Origin: Bacteroidota bacterium
GTDB taxonomy: Bacteria > Bacteroidota > Bacteroidia > AKYH767-A > 2013-40CM-41-45
NCBI GenBank assembly: GCA_026391975.1
Contig: JAPLDB010000118.1
Span: 10,666 to 50,353 of the forward strand
Length of the DNA: 39,688 nt
Direction: 5' to 3'
This document shows, piece after piece, positions 19,701 to 27,759 of the stretch (position 1 is its first letter; the number at the start of each line of letters is the position of its first letter). The notes beneath the pieces are model-generated. The model did not search any database, was not told the origin of the DNA, and saw only the letters and a list, made by a program, of their open reading frames with translations. Position numbers and translations under genes: made by a program.

Positions 19701-20150
19701 TACCGTTTTGAAATTGATAATTTCTGCACCCATAAAATTGACGAACTCAAGGATGTAGACAAACTGAAAGAAAAAGATATTTCCATTGCAGGAATACTTA
19801 CCGAGGTAAGTCACAGGATGAGTAAAACAGGCAAACCATTCGGAAGCTTTATCATTGAAGATTTCAGCGGCTCAACCAACCTCGTACTTTTTGGTTCAGA
19901 CTATGGTAAAATGAAAGAGTTTTTAATCCAGGAAAGTTTTGTGTACGTACGTGCGAAAGTGCAAACGCGTTTCAGCCAGTCTGATGTTTGGGAAGTGCGC
20001 CCGTATGCGATTCAGTTTTTATCTGATGTCAGTGATAAAATGACAAAGAGCATCACCTTAAAAGTTCCGCTCGAAAAAATTTCTGATAAGCTCATTTCAT
20101 CAGTGAATGAAATCCTTGCCTCGCATCCCGGAAATTCCATCGTGAAATAA
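16704..20150 (+). CDS. dnaE: DNA polymerase III alpha subunit (C-terminal tail cut by in-frame stop)
   Basis: Catalytic subunit of the replicative polymerase. The PHP domain opens the protein (HLHSHTQFSLLDGAAS, residues about 5-20, and ITDHGNMFG). The palm carries PDIDTDFDD near residue 415 with catalytic aspartates, preceded by GPGRGSAAGSVVAY near 375. Helix-hairpin-helix sequence follows (GAVKGVGEGAVQAI near 860), then an OB-fold (ISIAGILTEVSHRMSKTGKPFGSF near 1030). At 1148 residues it is slightly short. Its last codons (ASHPGNSIVK) stop at TAA, but the next 29 codons in the same frame read APSKKLKVKASK and so on, which is the conserved family tail. A deletion of roughly a dozen codons probably created the stop. 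The polymerase core is intact, so function is likely retained. Confidence 0.95.
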   Translation: MQFSHLHSHTQFSLLDGAASISGLYKKAVKDNMRAIAITDHGNMFGVFKFVAEATKHNKEGVKVKPIVGCEFYLVADRHKRQFTKEVRDERAHQLFLAKNAEGYKNLIKLCSLGYMEGLYGKYPRIDKELVLKYHKGLIATTCCLAAEVPRAIIKKGEAEAEKIFKWWLDLFGEDYYIELQRHDIPEQRIVNEVLLKWSLKYNVKVIATNDSHYVNQADSNAHDILLCINTGEKQATEKAKDGDEENNQKGKRFAFYNDQFYFKTTEEMSTLFSDVPEAIDNTNEIVDKVELLKLKQDILLPNFVIPEGFKDQDAYLEHLTYTGAKERYKEITPDVEERLKFELFTIRTMGFAGYFLIVSDFIKHGRDVGVFIGPGRGSAAGSVVAYCTGITNIDPIKYNLLFERFLNPDRKSMPDIDTDFDDVGRQKVIDYVVEKYGRNQVAQIVTYGTMAAKMSIKDVARVLDLPLPEANALAKLVPERPGIELNNIMTAPLDGDKGLKSFLQSDEIEDVKKLRKIAEGKDLQAAVIKEALILEGSVRNTGIHAAGIIIAPMDLTEIIPVATSKETELLITQFEGKVIEDAGVLKMDFLGLKTLTIIRDALELIEHHHGVKIDIDKIPLDDKKTLELYQRAETNATFQFESAGMQKYLKDLKPDKFEDLIAMNALFRPGPLAYIPEFIDRKHGRKRIVYDVPEMEEYLKDTYGITVYQEQVMLLSQKLAGFTKGEADVLRKAMGKKDRATLDKMKSRFIEGTTAKNLDAKICEKVWTDWEAFAQYAFNKSHSTCYAFVAFQTAYLKTHYPAEYMSSVLTHNLSQIEKITFFMEECRRMNVPVLGPDVNESHYNFGVNGKGEIRFGLGAVKGVGEGAVQAIIEERTKNGAFSDIFELAQRVSTKAVNKRCLESLAMAGALDCFEGIHRAQYFAGDAKDPVPGIERVTKFASAFSNNSSSMTNTLFGEDHHDTITVPVLPDVAPWNSLEKLRKEKEVIGFYISGHPLDEYRFEIDNFCTHKIDELKDVDKLKEKDISIAGILTEVSHRMSKTGKPFGSFIIEDFSGSTNLVLFGSDYGKMKEFLIQESFVYVRAKVQTRFSQSDVWEVRPYAIQFLSDVSDKMTKSITLKVPLEKISDKLISSVNEILASHPGNSIVK

Positions 20151-20240
20151 GCGCCTTCCAAAAAATTGAAGGTGAAGGCAAGCAAAGCGCTCATCGACCA
20201 GCTTACGATGAGCAAAGAAATTGAAGTAAAGGTGAATTAA
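20151..20240 (+). pseudogene. Detached dnaE C-terminal tail
   Basis: Directly after the dnaE stop and in the same frame, 29 codons read APSKKLKVKASK...EIEVKVN and then TAA. This matches the kind of tail that normally closes Bacteroidota DnaE (PSKK..KV.AS..LI..L). The piece between HPGNSIVK and this tail appears to be missing. It has no start codon of its own and is best read as a leftover. Confidence 0.7.
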
Positions 20241-20263
20241 TAAATGTGAGTGTAATTGCACAT

Positions 20264-20328
20264 TTCGGAATTCGGATATCAATAATTTGTAATTCGTAAA
20301 TTCGTATGTTTTCATTCGTAATTCGATG
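20264..20328. repeat. attcgtaa word repeat
   Basis: The spacer between the dnaE remnant and the end of the pirin gene contains aattcgtaaattcgtatg and related words, the same family as at 1153-1210. Confidence 0.6.
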
Positions 20329-20335
20329 GGGTAAC

Positions 20336-21214
20336 CTAATCCTCCAGTACTCCGTATTTCCCCATCCAAAAATCATCCATCGCCTCCTGTATCTCATCAT
20401 ACGTATTCATCACAAACGGTCCGTAAGCAGCGATCGGTTCATTGATCGGTTCACCGCTAAGTACTAGCAATACAGCATCATCTTCTGCAACAATTGAAAT
20501 CGTTTCGCCATCATTATTGAATAGGATAAAGTGATCCTGAGGCGCTGATTCACTTCCGTTTACTTTTACATTTCCTTCAACTACCAGGATTCCTGTATTG
20601 AAATTCTCGGGGAGATTTAGAGATAACGTTCCGCCTTTTTTTAACCTGACATTATACATCTGAATAGGAGTGAAGGTAGATGCAGGTCCTTTTACACCAT
20701 TGAATTCTCCGGCAATGACTTCAACAATTCCGCTGCCGCCGGGCAATTCGGCCTTGCCAATGGAATCCCGTGTAATCGCCTGGTATTTTGGCGTGCCCTT
20801 CTTGTCTTTAGCCGGAAGATTCACCCAAAGCTGAACCATCTGGAATGGTCCTCCTTTTTTACTGAACTCCTTTTCATGGTATTCTTTGTGCAGGATTCCT
20901 GAACCGGCAGTCATCCACTGAACTTCACCTTCACTGATCACACCGCTGTTTCCAAAGCTGTCGTGGTGGGCTACTTTTCCATGATAGGCAATCGTTACGG
21001 TTTCAAAACCTCTATGAGGATGCACACCCACACCACGTGGAATTTCCCTTGGGGAAAAATCAATTTTTGAGTTATAATCCATCATAAAAAACGGACTCAT
21101 CCTCTTCTGGTCCAAATCATACCCGCTTGGGAAGAAGTTGTGGACCCGGAAACCATCACCTACCATGTGAGGTGCCGGTGGCGGCAATATCTGTTGTACT
21201 GATTTGGTTTTCAT
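20336..21214 (-). CDS. Pirin family protein
   Basis: Bicupin protein of the pirin family, often a quercetinase-like dioxygenase or redox sensor; the actual substrate is unknown. The N-terminal cupin has the metal-site stretch VHPHRGFETVTI near residue 63, followed by SGILHKEYHE near residue 105, supplying the expected His and Glu ligands. The C-terminal cupin ends near IAYGPFVMNT. The ATG at 21214 gives 292 residues, standard for the family. The track's upstream start (21253) would read through the -7 box TATATTTG, which ends 17 nt before this ATG. It is cytoplasmic with no signal peptide. Confidence 0.92.
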   Translation of the reverse strand: MKTKSVQQILPPPAPHMVGDGFRVHNFFPSGYDLDQKRMSPFFMMDYNSKIDFSPREIPRGVGVHPHRGFETVTIAYHGKVAHHDSFGNSGVISEGEVQWMTAGSGILHKEYHEKEFSKKGGPFQMVQLWVNLPAKDKKGTPKYQAITRDSIGKAELPGGSGIVEVIAGEFNGVKGPASTFTPIQMYNVRLKKGGTLSLNLPENFNTGILVVEGNVKVNGSESAPQDHFILFNNDGETISIVAEDDAVLLVLSGEPINEPIAAYGPFVMNTYDEIQEAMDDFWMGKYGVLED

Positions 21215-21231
21215 TATTATAAATTTATTGG

Positions 21232-21239
21232 CAAATATA
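21232..21239 (-). promoter_or_regulatory. Putative -7 box TATATTTG of pirin gene
   Basis: Read on the minus strand, TATATTTG fits TAnnTTTG exactly and ends 17 nt before the chosen ATG. This is the main argument for the shorter start. Confidence 0.5.
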
Positions 21240-21371
21240 GGATGGGAGCCCATGAAAGAACATTGATCTGAGGTAAGAAATAACGCTAAAACATGGGTTC
21301 CTGACTTCCTGTCAGCTAAAACAATCAGGCTCCCTTTTTGTTATTATATTCGCGACTCAGTTTTTATCTCA

Positions 21372-21450
21372 TCCCGATAACTATCGGACTCAAATCTCCC
21401 TCCCGCTAGCTATCGGGATCATATCTCATATCTCATATCTAACATCTCCT
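21372..21450. repeat. cccgatagctatcggg palindromes and catatctc tandem repeat
   Basis: Two near-copies of a palindrome (tcccgataactatcgga at 21372-21388; tcccgctagctatcggga at 21401-21418) are followed by three tandem catatctc-type units in the leader of the thioredoxin gene. A third palindrome copy occurs at 26511-26526 between purK and purE. A possible -7 box (TATATTCG, 21345-21352) sits just upstream. Confidence 0.6.
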
Positions 21451-21456
21451 TAAATT

Positions 21457-21777
21457 ATGGCAATCGTAATCACAGACGCAAACTTCGAAGAAGTAGTAAT
21501 GAAATCAGACAAACCCGTTTTAGTTGACTTTTGGGCTGAATGGTGCGGACCATGCCGCATGGTAGGTCCAATAGTTGATGAACTTTCGACTGAATATGAC
21601 GGAAGGGTCGTAATCGGAAAAGTTGATGTTGACAGCAATCCGAACATTTCAATGAATTTCGGAATACGCAATATTCCTACAATCCTGTTTTTTAAAAACG
21701 GGCAGGTTGTTGACAAACAAGTTGGAGCAGTGCCTAAAGGAGTACTCGCAGGCAAACTGAATGCGCAACTTTCCTGA
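21457..21777 (+). CDS. trxA: Thioredoxin
   Basis: Small cytoplasmic disulfide reductase that passes electrons from thioredoxin reductase to target proteins. The active site WCGPC (in FWAEWCGPCRMVGP) lies near residue 31, the cis-proline region RNIPTILFF near 74, and the family's C-terminal GAVPKGVLAGKL near 92. At 106 residues it is of standard length, with no signal peptide. Its leader carries dispersed palindromes and tandem repeats, and a strong hairpin terminator follows 21 nt after the stop, so it is a single-gene transcript. Confidence 0.97.
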   Translation: MAIVITDANFEEVVMKSDKPVLVDFWAEWCGPCRMVGPIVDELSTEYDGRVVIGKVDVDSNPNISMNFGIRNIPTILFFKNGQVVDKQVGAVPKGVLAGKLNAQLS

Positions 21778-21798
21778 ATAATAACAGATGAAAAGCAA

Positions 21799-21828
21799 AA
21801 GCCGTTTCGTTCCAACGAGGCGGTTTTT
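21799..21828 (+). terminator. Rho-independent terminator after trxA
   Basis: A stem of about 13 pairs (AAGCCGTTTCGTT with AACGAGGCGGTTT, including T-G wobbles) closes on a two-base loop and ends in a run of T's. It lies between convergent trxA and the T9SS repeat gene. Confidence 0.8.
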
Positions 21829-21849
21829 GATTTTAAGAACTCCCGTTAC

Positions 21850-23616
21850 TTATTGTTTAATGAATTTTCCCGAATGTATTTCTGTTCCCGATTTTATCTG
21901 AACAAAATACATTCCCGGTTTCATATTGCTGCAATCAATTTTTTTGGATGAAGGATTGACCTTATTCCTTTCAGTGGTTCGAAAAACTTCTTTTCCCAAA
22001 ATATCCGTAATCGAAATATCTTCTATCGCTGAAGTTTTTTTGAGTGAAAGTGTCACGGCATCATTTGCAGGTACCGGATAAGCAGATACCGTTTCACTGT
22101 TATTTATTTCTGAAATGCCTTCCCAGGTATAATCATATACTGCCACAAATCCGTCAAGCCATGTTGTATTGCCTCCGTTCACAAAAAGGTTATGTACAAT
22201 TGGTCCGGGATCAAAATCAATAGTATCAGACGAGAACCAACCCGTTACCCCTACTTTATGATTTGGAATGGTACACAGTCCGAGGCCGAACTAATTGCCA
22301 TTTCCACGAAACGGTATGGCATCAATAAAATGTCCGTCCTGATCATATTCAGCAAGGTATGCGTCAGAGCCCAGTTGTCCGGTGAGATTAAATACATTAG
22401 GTCCGGGATCGAAATCAACAGTGTCACCATAATTTCCTGTAATAAAAAGATGACCGGTATGATCCACTACAAGATCCTGAGCAACTTCTGAATAATAACC
22501 ACCAACTGCAAATGCCCAGTTCAGAACTCCGCCGGTATCAAACTTTGCAACATAGATATCCTGAACGCCATTCGGATAGTTATGCAGGAAATAGGTTCCT
22601 GTATCAGGATCAATATCCATTGAATCACTGTTGAAATAACCACCGAGGTAAGGATTCCCGGAATCATCTACATCCAGACCATTGATAGTTTCACCATAAA
22701 TTCCTCCGAAACTTTTCACCCATTGAAAGGCTGTGGACGAATTATCATTTGAATACTTTGCCAAAAAAATGCGACCATTTCCCGGAGAATAAACATTTGA
22801 CGTTCCTGCTCCGGGGTCGAAATCAGTGCTGTCTCCACTCACAATTCCCGCAACAAAAATAGATGAGGCGTTTGCATTTTCAATCCTGTAACCTGTAGCA
22901 CCACCGAATCCACCGATGTTGAATGACCAGTCGTATGCACCATTCAGCGTGGCGTAGGAAGCAACAAAGCAGTTACCGGTATTTAAAGATGCGTTTCCAT
23001 TATTTACTATTAACTGCGTTCCGTTACCCGGGTCCATGTCCATGGTTACACTTTGGTATCCTCCGGTTATCACTGCATGGTCACCATCAGGATTGATTAT
23101 AACATCATATGAGCGTTCATCAAGCGAATCCCCGATAGCATTAACCCATTGAAAATTTCCATTCACATCATACTTGGCTAAAAACAGGTCTGTGCCACCT
23201 CTGCTGATTCTGGATGCATCACCACTGCCGGGATCAAAGTCAACCGTATCCTGGAAATTACCGGTGATATATATATTGCCTGTTGCATCAAGATTAATTT
23301 TTGTGACCAATTCATCACCGCTACCTCCGATGTTGAATCCCCATTGCAAAATTCCCTGCTGCGAATATTTTGCAACGTATATATCTGTCGTATAAGTACC
23401 ATTGTTATAAACATAGTATGGCGTTCCCAGCGGATTGAGATCCATCCAGTACGTATGCATCCCAGTGCAATAATAATTTCCTGCAGCATCTGAAGCGATA
23501 GAGGTGCCACGGTCGTTGGCATTGTTGCCAAGTGAAAATGCGCTATAGTAGCTGAATTGCGCCTGCGCGCTTACAATGAAAAACAAAGCCAGTGAAATAA
23601 GTAGTGTTTTTTTCAT
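21850..23616 (-). pseudogene. SBBP/DPG-repeat T9SS protein, interrupted by in-frame TAG
   Basis: Secreted repeat protein. The ATG at 23616 gives the signal peptide MKKTLLISLALFFIVSAQAQ. Repeats of about 45-60 residues follow, each with a DFDPG-type loop and ITG or YLGG strand, as in SBBP beta-propellers. The track lists 22291-23706 and 21850-22182 separately, but they are one frame joined through a TAG at 22291-22293. In the other repeats this position is a conserved Glu (GDELV, DERSY, GETIN, SEVAQ), so a GAG-to-TAG change is the simplest explanation. The full protein would be about 588 residues ending in a T9SS sorting domain (AYPVPANDAVTL and PGMYFVQI to KFIKQ). As it stands the product lacks its secretion signal. 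Function unknown. Confidence 0.85.
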
Positions 23617-23723
23617 GCCTGAGGTTTTTTGTAAAAGTAAACGATTTTTTATAATAGTTTCCATTCCAGTTAATTCATGAATCTCAATATTAGGCAGCCA
23701 ATTCATTACTCAGATCTAATTCC

Positions 23724-23731
23724 TATCTTTG
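23724..23731 (+). promoter_or_regulatory. Putative -7 box TATCTTTG of ELWxxDGT gene
   Basis: TATCTTTG is an exact match to TAnnTTTG and lies about 48 nt before the ATG at 23780. The track's TTG start at 23729 falls inside this box, which argues against it. Confidence 0.5.
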
Positions 23732-24853
23732 AAATACATTATTGCACACACTTATATTTTTTACCTGTCGATTAGAATTATGATGCTTAAAAAAATTACT
23801 CCATTTGTATTTTTTCTCTTTGTAATCTCCGGTGCTCATTCACAAACGCCACAACTATTAATGGACATCAACACTGATTCTTCCGCAATTGATTTATATG
23901 ATGCATCGTTGTTAGAGTTTAATGGCAACGCTTACTTTGATGCCAATGACGGAATTTCAGGCAATGAGCTATGGGCTACCGATGGCACTTCCGCAGGAAC
24001 GCATGCGGTAACTGACATCTGGCCGGGCAATGGCTCCTCAAATCCAAGGGGACGTATTGCTTATAATGGTCTGATCTATTTTTCAGCAAATGACTCCATT
24101 CATGGAACAGAATTGTGGGCAACAGATGGTACTTCATCGGGAACCTTTATGGTGAAAGATATTTATGCCGGACAAAACGGTAGCGCCGTAAATAATTTTG
24201 TACTGAATAACAACAGGATGTTTTTCAGTGCAAGTGATTCTATCTTCGGGAATGAATTATGGAGCACCGATGGTTCCGATACCGGTACAGTAATGGTAAA
24301 AGACATTAACCCGGGAACTGCTTCAGGTTTTTGCTCCGGTTTTATTGTTCACAATGGGAAAATGTACTTTACGGCAAAGACGGATACAACCGGATATGAA
24401 CTATGGATATCTGATGGTACTTCTGAAGGTACACACATGGTAAAGGATATTTTTCCGGGAACGGGAGATGGATATTCTTACGGTCAATGGTGTGAATACG
24501 ATAATAAGTTATTCTTCAGCGCGAACGATGGTGTACATGGTTTTGAACTTTGGAAAACAGATGGAACCGGTGTCGGTACAGAAATGGTAATTGATCTTTA
24601 CAATGGCCAGACTGCCAGTTATCCTTCCGGTATTGTTGTTTACAATGGTCTAATTTATTTTCCGGGAGCTGACAATGTAAACGGGCGCGAACTTTGGTCA
24701 TCCGATGGAACAGCTGCCGGTACTTTGCTGGTGAAAGATATCAATGCTGGTCTTGCAGGAAGCTTTCCTTTAGGGCTTACTGTTTACAATGACAAATTGT
24801 TTTTTCGTGCAAATGAAAACATAAGTGGAGCTGAATTATGGTCTACTGATGGA

Positions 24854-24898
24854 CTTTAGGATCGCTGTATTTTCCGGCGACTTATGATTCGATTGGAA
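24854..24898 (+). repeat. 45-bp direct repeat, upstream (ectopic) copy
   Basis: Identical over 45 bp to 25116-25160. Here it is out of phase with its source, introduces TAG, and lies where a repeat-unit segment is expected, so this is the inserted copy. Confidence 0.9.
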
Positions 24899-25115
24899 TC
24901 GGATATCTTGCCCGGCGCAGCTGCAAGTTTTCCAAGAAACCTGGTTGTTTATGGACGGCAGCTTTATTTTATTGCTGTCGGAAGTCTGACCGATGGTTAC
25001 CAGTTGTTCAGATTCAATGATTCTACAGGAGTAACAGAACAAGTGGTACCGGCAACATACCTTCCGAATGCATGCACAGATGATGATATGGATCATTACT
25101 CAGAACCTTGCATCG

Positions 25116-25160
25116 CTTTAGGATCGCTGTATTTTCCGGCGACTTATGATTCGATTGGAA
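25116..25160 (+). repeat. 45-bp direct repeat, downstream (source) copy
   Basis: Reads ALGSLYFPATYDSIGTE in frame, natural propeller-like sequence, so it is the likely donor of the copy at 24854-24898. The offset of 262 bp explains the frame difference. Confidence 0.9.
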
Positions 25161-25547
25161 CGGAAATGTATAAAATTCAATCCTCTCTCATTGGAATTGA
25201 GGAGCAACCTGGAAGTTTTTTCTTTGATGTTTATCCTGACCCGGCTTCTTCAATTATTACGATCAATTTGTATGATGAAAAAAATACCGCTCAGGTAACA
25301 ATATATAATATGGAAGGAAAAGCCCTTCTCTCCGAACACTTTAATGAAGTGGCGTCATTTGATGTAAGCAATTTCAGCAGCGGAATTTATGCCATCCGGG
25401 TAATTACTTCCCATGGTAGTCGCATTAAAAAAATAGTAATTAGATGACGATTTCAATGATTTTTGCAACCTTGACAAGGTTATTCAGTACACGTTTTTAG
25501 AATTGGAAGCCCGATTTTTCGAAATTTGTTAAGTAAGATAGCCGACA

Positions 25548-25991
25548 ATGAGTGACGGACATAAAAGAAGTTTTGCCAAGGGCGCAACATGGCGAATAGT
25601 CGGAACACTCGATACAATTTTCCTTTCATTCCTTTTCACAGGAAGCATAGGCAAAGCCCTGAAGACCGGGGGCATAGAATTGTTCACGAAGATCTTCCTT
25701 TTCTATCTTCATGAAAGAATATGGGGTAAACTGAAATACGGTACAAAGGAGAAAATCGTAAACGGAATAATCAAAATCAGGGAATTACATTCACGCAGTG
25801 TAGTAAAGGGAATCAGCTGGCGTGTATTTGGATCGCTGGATACCTTTTGGATTGCTTTTTTTGTCAATAAGGGTTCCGAACATGCTGTACAGACTGCCTT
25901 TTATATTACAGGTACAGAAGTATTCACCAAGGTGTTTTTATACTGGGTGCACGAAAGGGTATGGATGAAAGTACGCTGGGGAAGACACTAA
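25548..25991 (+). CDS. Tandem DUF2061 membrane protein
   Basis: Small predicted inner-membrane protein of 147 residues built of two DUF2061 copies. Copy one spans about residues 6-58 (AKGATWRIVGTLDTIFLSFL to LHERIWGKLKYG). Copy two spans about 83-143 (VKGISWRVFGSLDTFWIAFF to VHERVWMKVRWG). Each has the W-R-x-x-G-[ST]-L-D-T signature and a closing HER[IV]W. The function of DUF2061 is unknown. The stop codon overlaps the purE stop on the opposite strand (CTAAG), so the two genes converge with no spacer or room for separate terminators. Confidence 0.9.
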   Translation: MSDGHKRSFAKGATWRIVGTLDTIFLSFLFTGSIGKALKTGGIELFTKIFLFYLHERIWGKLKYGTKEKIVNGIIKIRELHSRSVVKGISWRVFGSLDTFWIAFFVNKGSEHAVQTAFYITGTEVFTKVFLYWVHERVWMKVRWGRH

Positions 25992-26488
25992 GCTTTTCCG
26001 CTTTGCAGATCTGAATTTCCTTTCTCTACTTTTTCTTTCAGCTTTTCCTTAAAGTCAGCGACACGTTTCAAAACCTCTGCATCGAAGGCCCCTATAATTT
26101 GCGCAGCGAGGATGCCGGCATTTTGTGCTGCGTTTAAAGCTACAGTTGCAACCGGAACTCCATTCGGCATTTGCAAAATGGAAAGAACAGAATCCCAGCC
26201 GTCGATGCTATTGGACGATTTTATTGGAACGCCGATTACGGGAAGAGGAGTAAGGGAAGCTGTCATGCCCGGAAGATGCGCTGCTCCTCCTGCTCCTGCA
26301 ATGATCACTTTGAGTCCACGTGATACAGCAGAGCTGGCGTAGTCAAACATTTTGTCCGGAGTACGGTGTGCAGATACGATGGAGATTTCATATGGAATTG
26401 CCAATGACTCCAGGATTTTTGCTGCCTCATTCATGATTGCAAGATCAGACTGGCTGCCCATGATGATTCCGACTTGTGGTTTTTTCAT
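25988..26488 (-). CDS. purE: 5-(carboxyamino)imidazole ribonucleotide mutase
   Basis: Class I PurE, converting N5-CAIR to CAIR in purine synthesis. The start MKKPQVGIIMGSQSDLAIM carries the GSxSD substrate loop, followed by SAHRTPDKM near residue 40 and AGAGGAAHLPGM near 66. GVPIKSS near 93 and LSILQMPNGVPVATVALNAAQNAGILA near 104-130 complete the signature. At 166 residues it is full length. It lies downstream of purK on the same strand across 83 bp containing dispersed repeats; the two enzymes act consecutively. It ends with TAG overlapping the neighbouring TAA. Confidence 0.97.
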   Translation of the reverse strand: MKKPQVGIIMGSQSDLAIMNEAAKILESLAIPYEISIVSAHRTPDKMFDYASSAVSRGLKVIIAGAGGAAHLPGMTASLTPLPVIGVPIKSSNSIDGWDSVLSILQMPNGVPVATVALNAAQNAGILAAQIIGAFDAEVLKRVADFKEKLKEKVEKGNSDLQSGKA

Positions 26489-26498
26489 TTATATAAGT

Positions 26499-26573
26499 TT
26501 GCAATTGGCACCCCGATAGCTATCCGAAGGCAGATGGCAACTATTGCATTTTGCCAACTGCTCATTGCCAACT
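26499..26573. repeat. purK-purE intergenic palindrome and ttgccaact words
   Basis: This spacer contains a copy of the cccgatagctatccg palindrome (26511-26526) and words of the form ttgccaactgc and ggcaactattgc in both orientations. The palindrome matches the pair before trxA. Confidence 0.55.
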
Positions 26574-27717
26574 AAGTGATTACTCTGATAATTTCCTTTA
26601 TTAAAATGGCTTTCTTTTTTGCATCTTCAATCGTCTTCGCAGCAATTGTTACGTGACCCATTTTCCTGAATGGCTTGGTGTTTTTCTTACCGTAAAGATG
26701 AATATAAACTCCTTCCATGGCAAGCGCCTTTTCAAGCCCTTCATATTTTGCTTCTCCTGAATGATCTTTCTCACCAAGAAGATTTACCATGACGGATGGA
26801 GAAATAATTTCTGTTGAACCAAGCGGCAAGTCTAAAATTGCGCGCAGGTGTTGTTCATACTGGGAAGTGATATTTCCTTCAATGGTCTGATGTCCGCTGT
26901 TGTGTGGGCGTGGCGCGATTTCATTGACAAGCACTTCTCCTTTTGTTGTTACAAACATTTCCACTGCAAGAACGCCAACAATCTGTGAATCTGTGGCTAT
27001 TTTCTTTGCGATGTCTTCCGCTTTTAATTCAATTTCTTTTGAAATAGTTGCAGGGGAAAAAAGAAATTCCACAAGGTTTGCTTCAGGATTAAATTCCATT
27101 TCAACAACAGGAAAAGATTTCACTTCTCCGCTCTCATTTCTTGCAACAATCACAGCTATTTCTTTTTCAAAAGGGATAAATTTCTCCAGGACAGACGGTG
27201 CGTCAAATCCTTTTTCAAAATCAGATTCTGATTTCATAACCTGCACACCTTTGCCATCATATCCGCCCCTGCGCAGCTTCTGAACATAAGGAAGGAATTT
27301 TTTCTGTTCGCTGAGCTGTTTTTTATTTTCGATAAGATGAAATTCTGCGGTAGGAATTCCGTTTGTGCGGTAAAATATTTTTTGTGCGCCTTTGTCCTGA
27401 ACCAGTTTGATAATGTTGGACTGAGGAAAAACTTTTACTCCTTCTTTTTCCAGCGCTTCCAGCGCTTCAACATTCACGTGTTCAATTTCAATGGTAAGAA
27501 CATCAACCTTTTTACCGAATTCATAAACTGTTTTGTAGTCGTTAAAATCGCCGACAATGAATTCGTCACAAATATTTTTGCATGGAGCATTCGGATCCGG
27601 ATCAAGAACTGAATTGCTGATATTGTAATCGGCCGCTTTTTGCAATAACATCCTGCCCAGCTGTCCCCCGCCGAGGATCCCGAGTTTGAGATTGTTGTAA
27701 AATTTTTTAGCCGCCAC
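26572..27717 (-). CDS. purK: 5-(carboxyamino)imidazole ribonucleotide synthase
   Basis: ATP-grasp ligase that carboxylates AIR with bicarbonate to N5-CAIR, the substrate of the neighbouring purE. GILGGGQLGRMLLQKAADYN near residue 12 is the PurK N-terminal signature. QDKGAQKIFYRTNGIPTAEF near 107, KLRRGGYDGKGVQV near 147 and VNEIAPRPHNSGHQTIEG near 263 mark the ATP-grasp core. The length of 381 residues is normal. The start is GTG at 27717, preceded by aagg; no earlier in-frame ATG suits the family. Upstream is a block of word repeats before the acyltransferase gene. Confidence 0.96.
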   Translation of the reverse strand: MAAKKFYNNLKLGILGGGQLGRMLLQKAADYNISNSVLDPDPNAPCKNICDEFIVGDFNDYKTVYEFGKKVDVLTIEIEHVNVEALEALEKEGVKVFPQSNIIKLVQDKGAQKIFYRTNGIPTAEFHLIENKKQLSEQKKFLPYVQKLRRGGYDGKGVQVMKSESDFEKGFDAPSVLEKFIPFEKEIAVIVARNESGEVKSFPVVEMEFNPEANLVEFLFSPATISKEIELKAEDIAKKIATDSQIVGVLAVEMFVTTKGEVLVNEIAPRPHNSGHQTIEGNITSQYEQHLRAILDLPLGSTEIISPSVMVNLLGEKDHSGEAKYEGLEKALAMEGVYIHLYGKKNTKPFRKMGHVTIAAKTIEDAKKKAILIKEIIRVIT

Positions 27718-27759
27718 CTTGGTTATATTGTCTTGCTTATGAATTCATCACCTGTATAG

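Larger units (their letters stand above)
23780..25447 (+). pseudogene. ELWxxDGT-repeat T9SS protein, disrupted by a 45-bp duplicated segment
   Basis: Secreted beta-propeller-like protein made of ELWxTDGT units (ELWATDGTSAGT, ELWATDGTSSGT, ELWSTDGSDTGT and others), the ELWxxDGT repeat family. The ATGATG at 23780-23785 gives the signal peptide MLKKITPFVFFLFVISGAHS. The track splits the gene at a TAG at 24857-24859, but the second piece (to 25447) is in the same frame and resumes at DILPGAAASFPRN. The stop lies in a 45-bp stretch identical to 25116-25160 of the same gene but read in another frame. It replaced the expected T..GT..V segment. The C-terminus is a T9SS sorting domain (VYPDPASSIITI, SGIYAIRVI). 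The intact protein would be about 550 residues. Assembly error is possible. Confidence 0.85.

Noticed and set aside
12385-25447. Reassignment of TAG to a sense codon in this genome
   Set aside because: TAG is the natural, homology-consistent stop of rimO (as TAGTAG), purE, prolyl oligopeptidase and the NIDO-like gene, so it still terminates translation.
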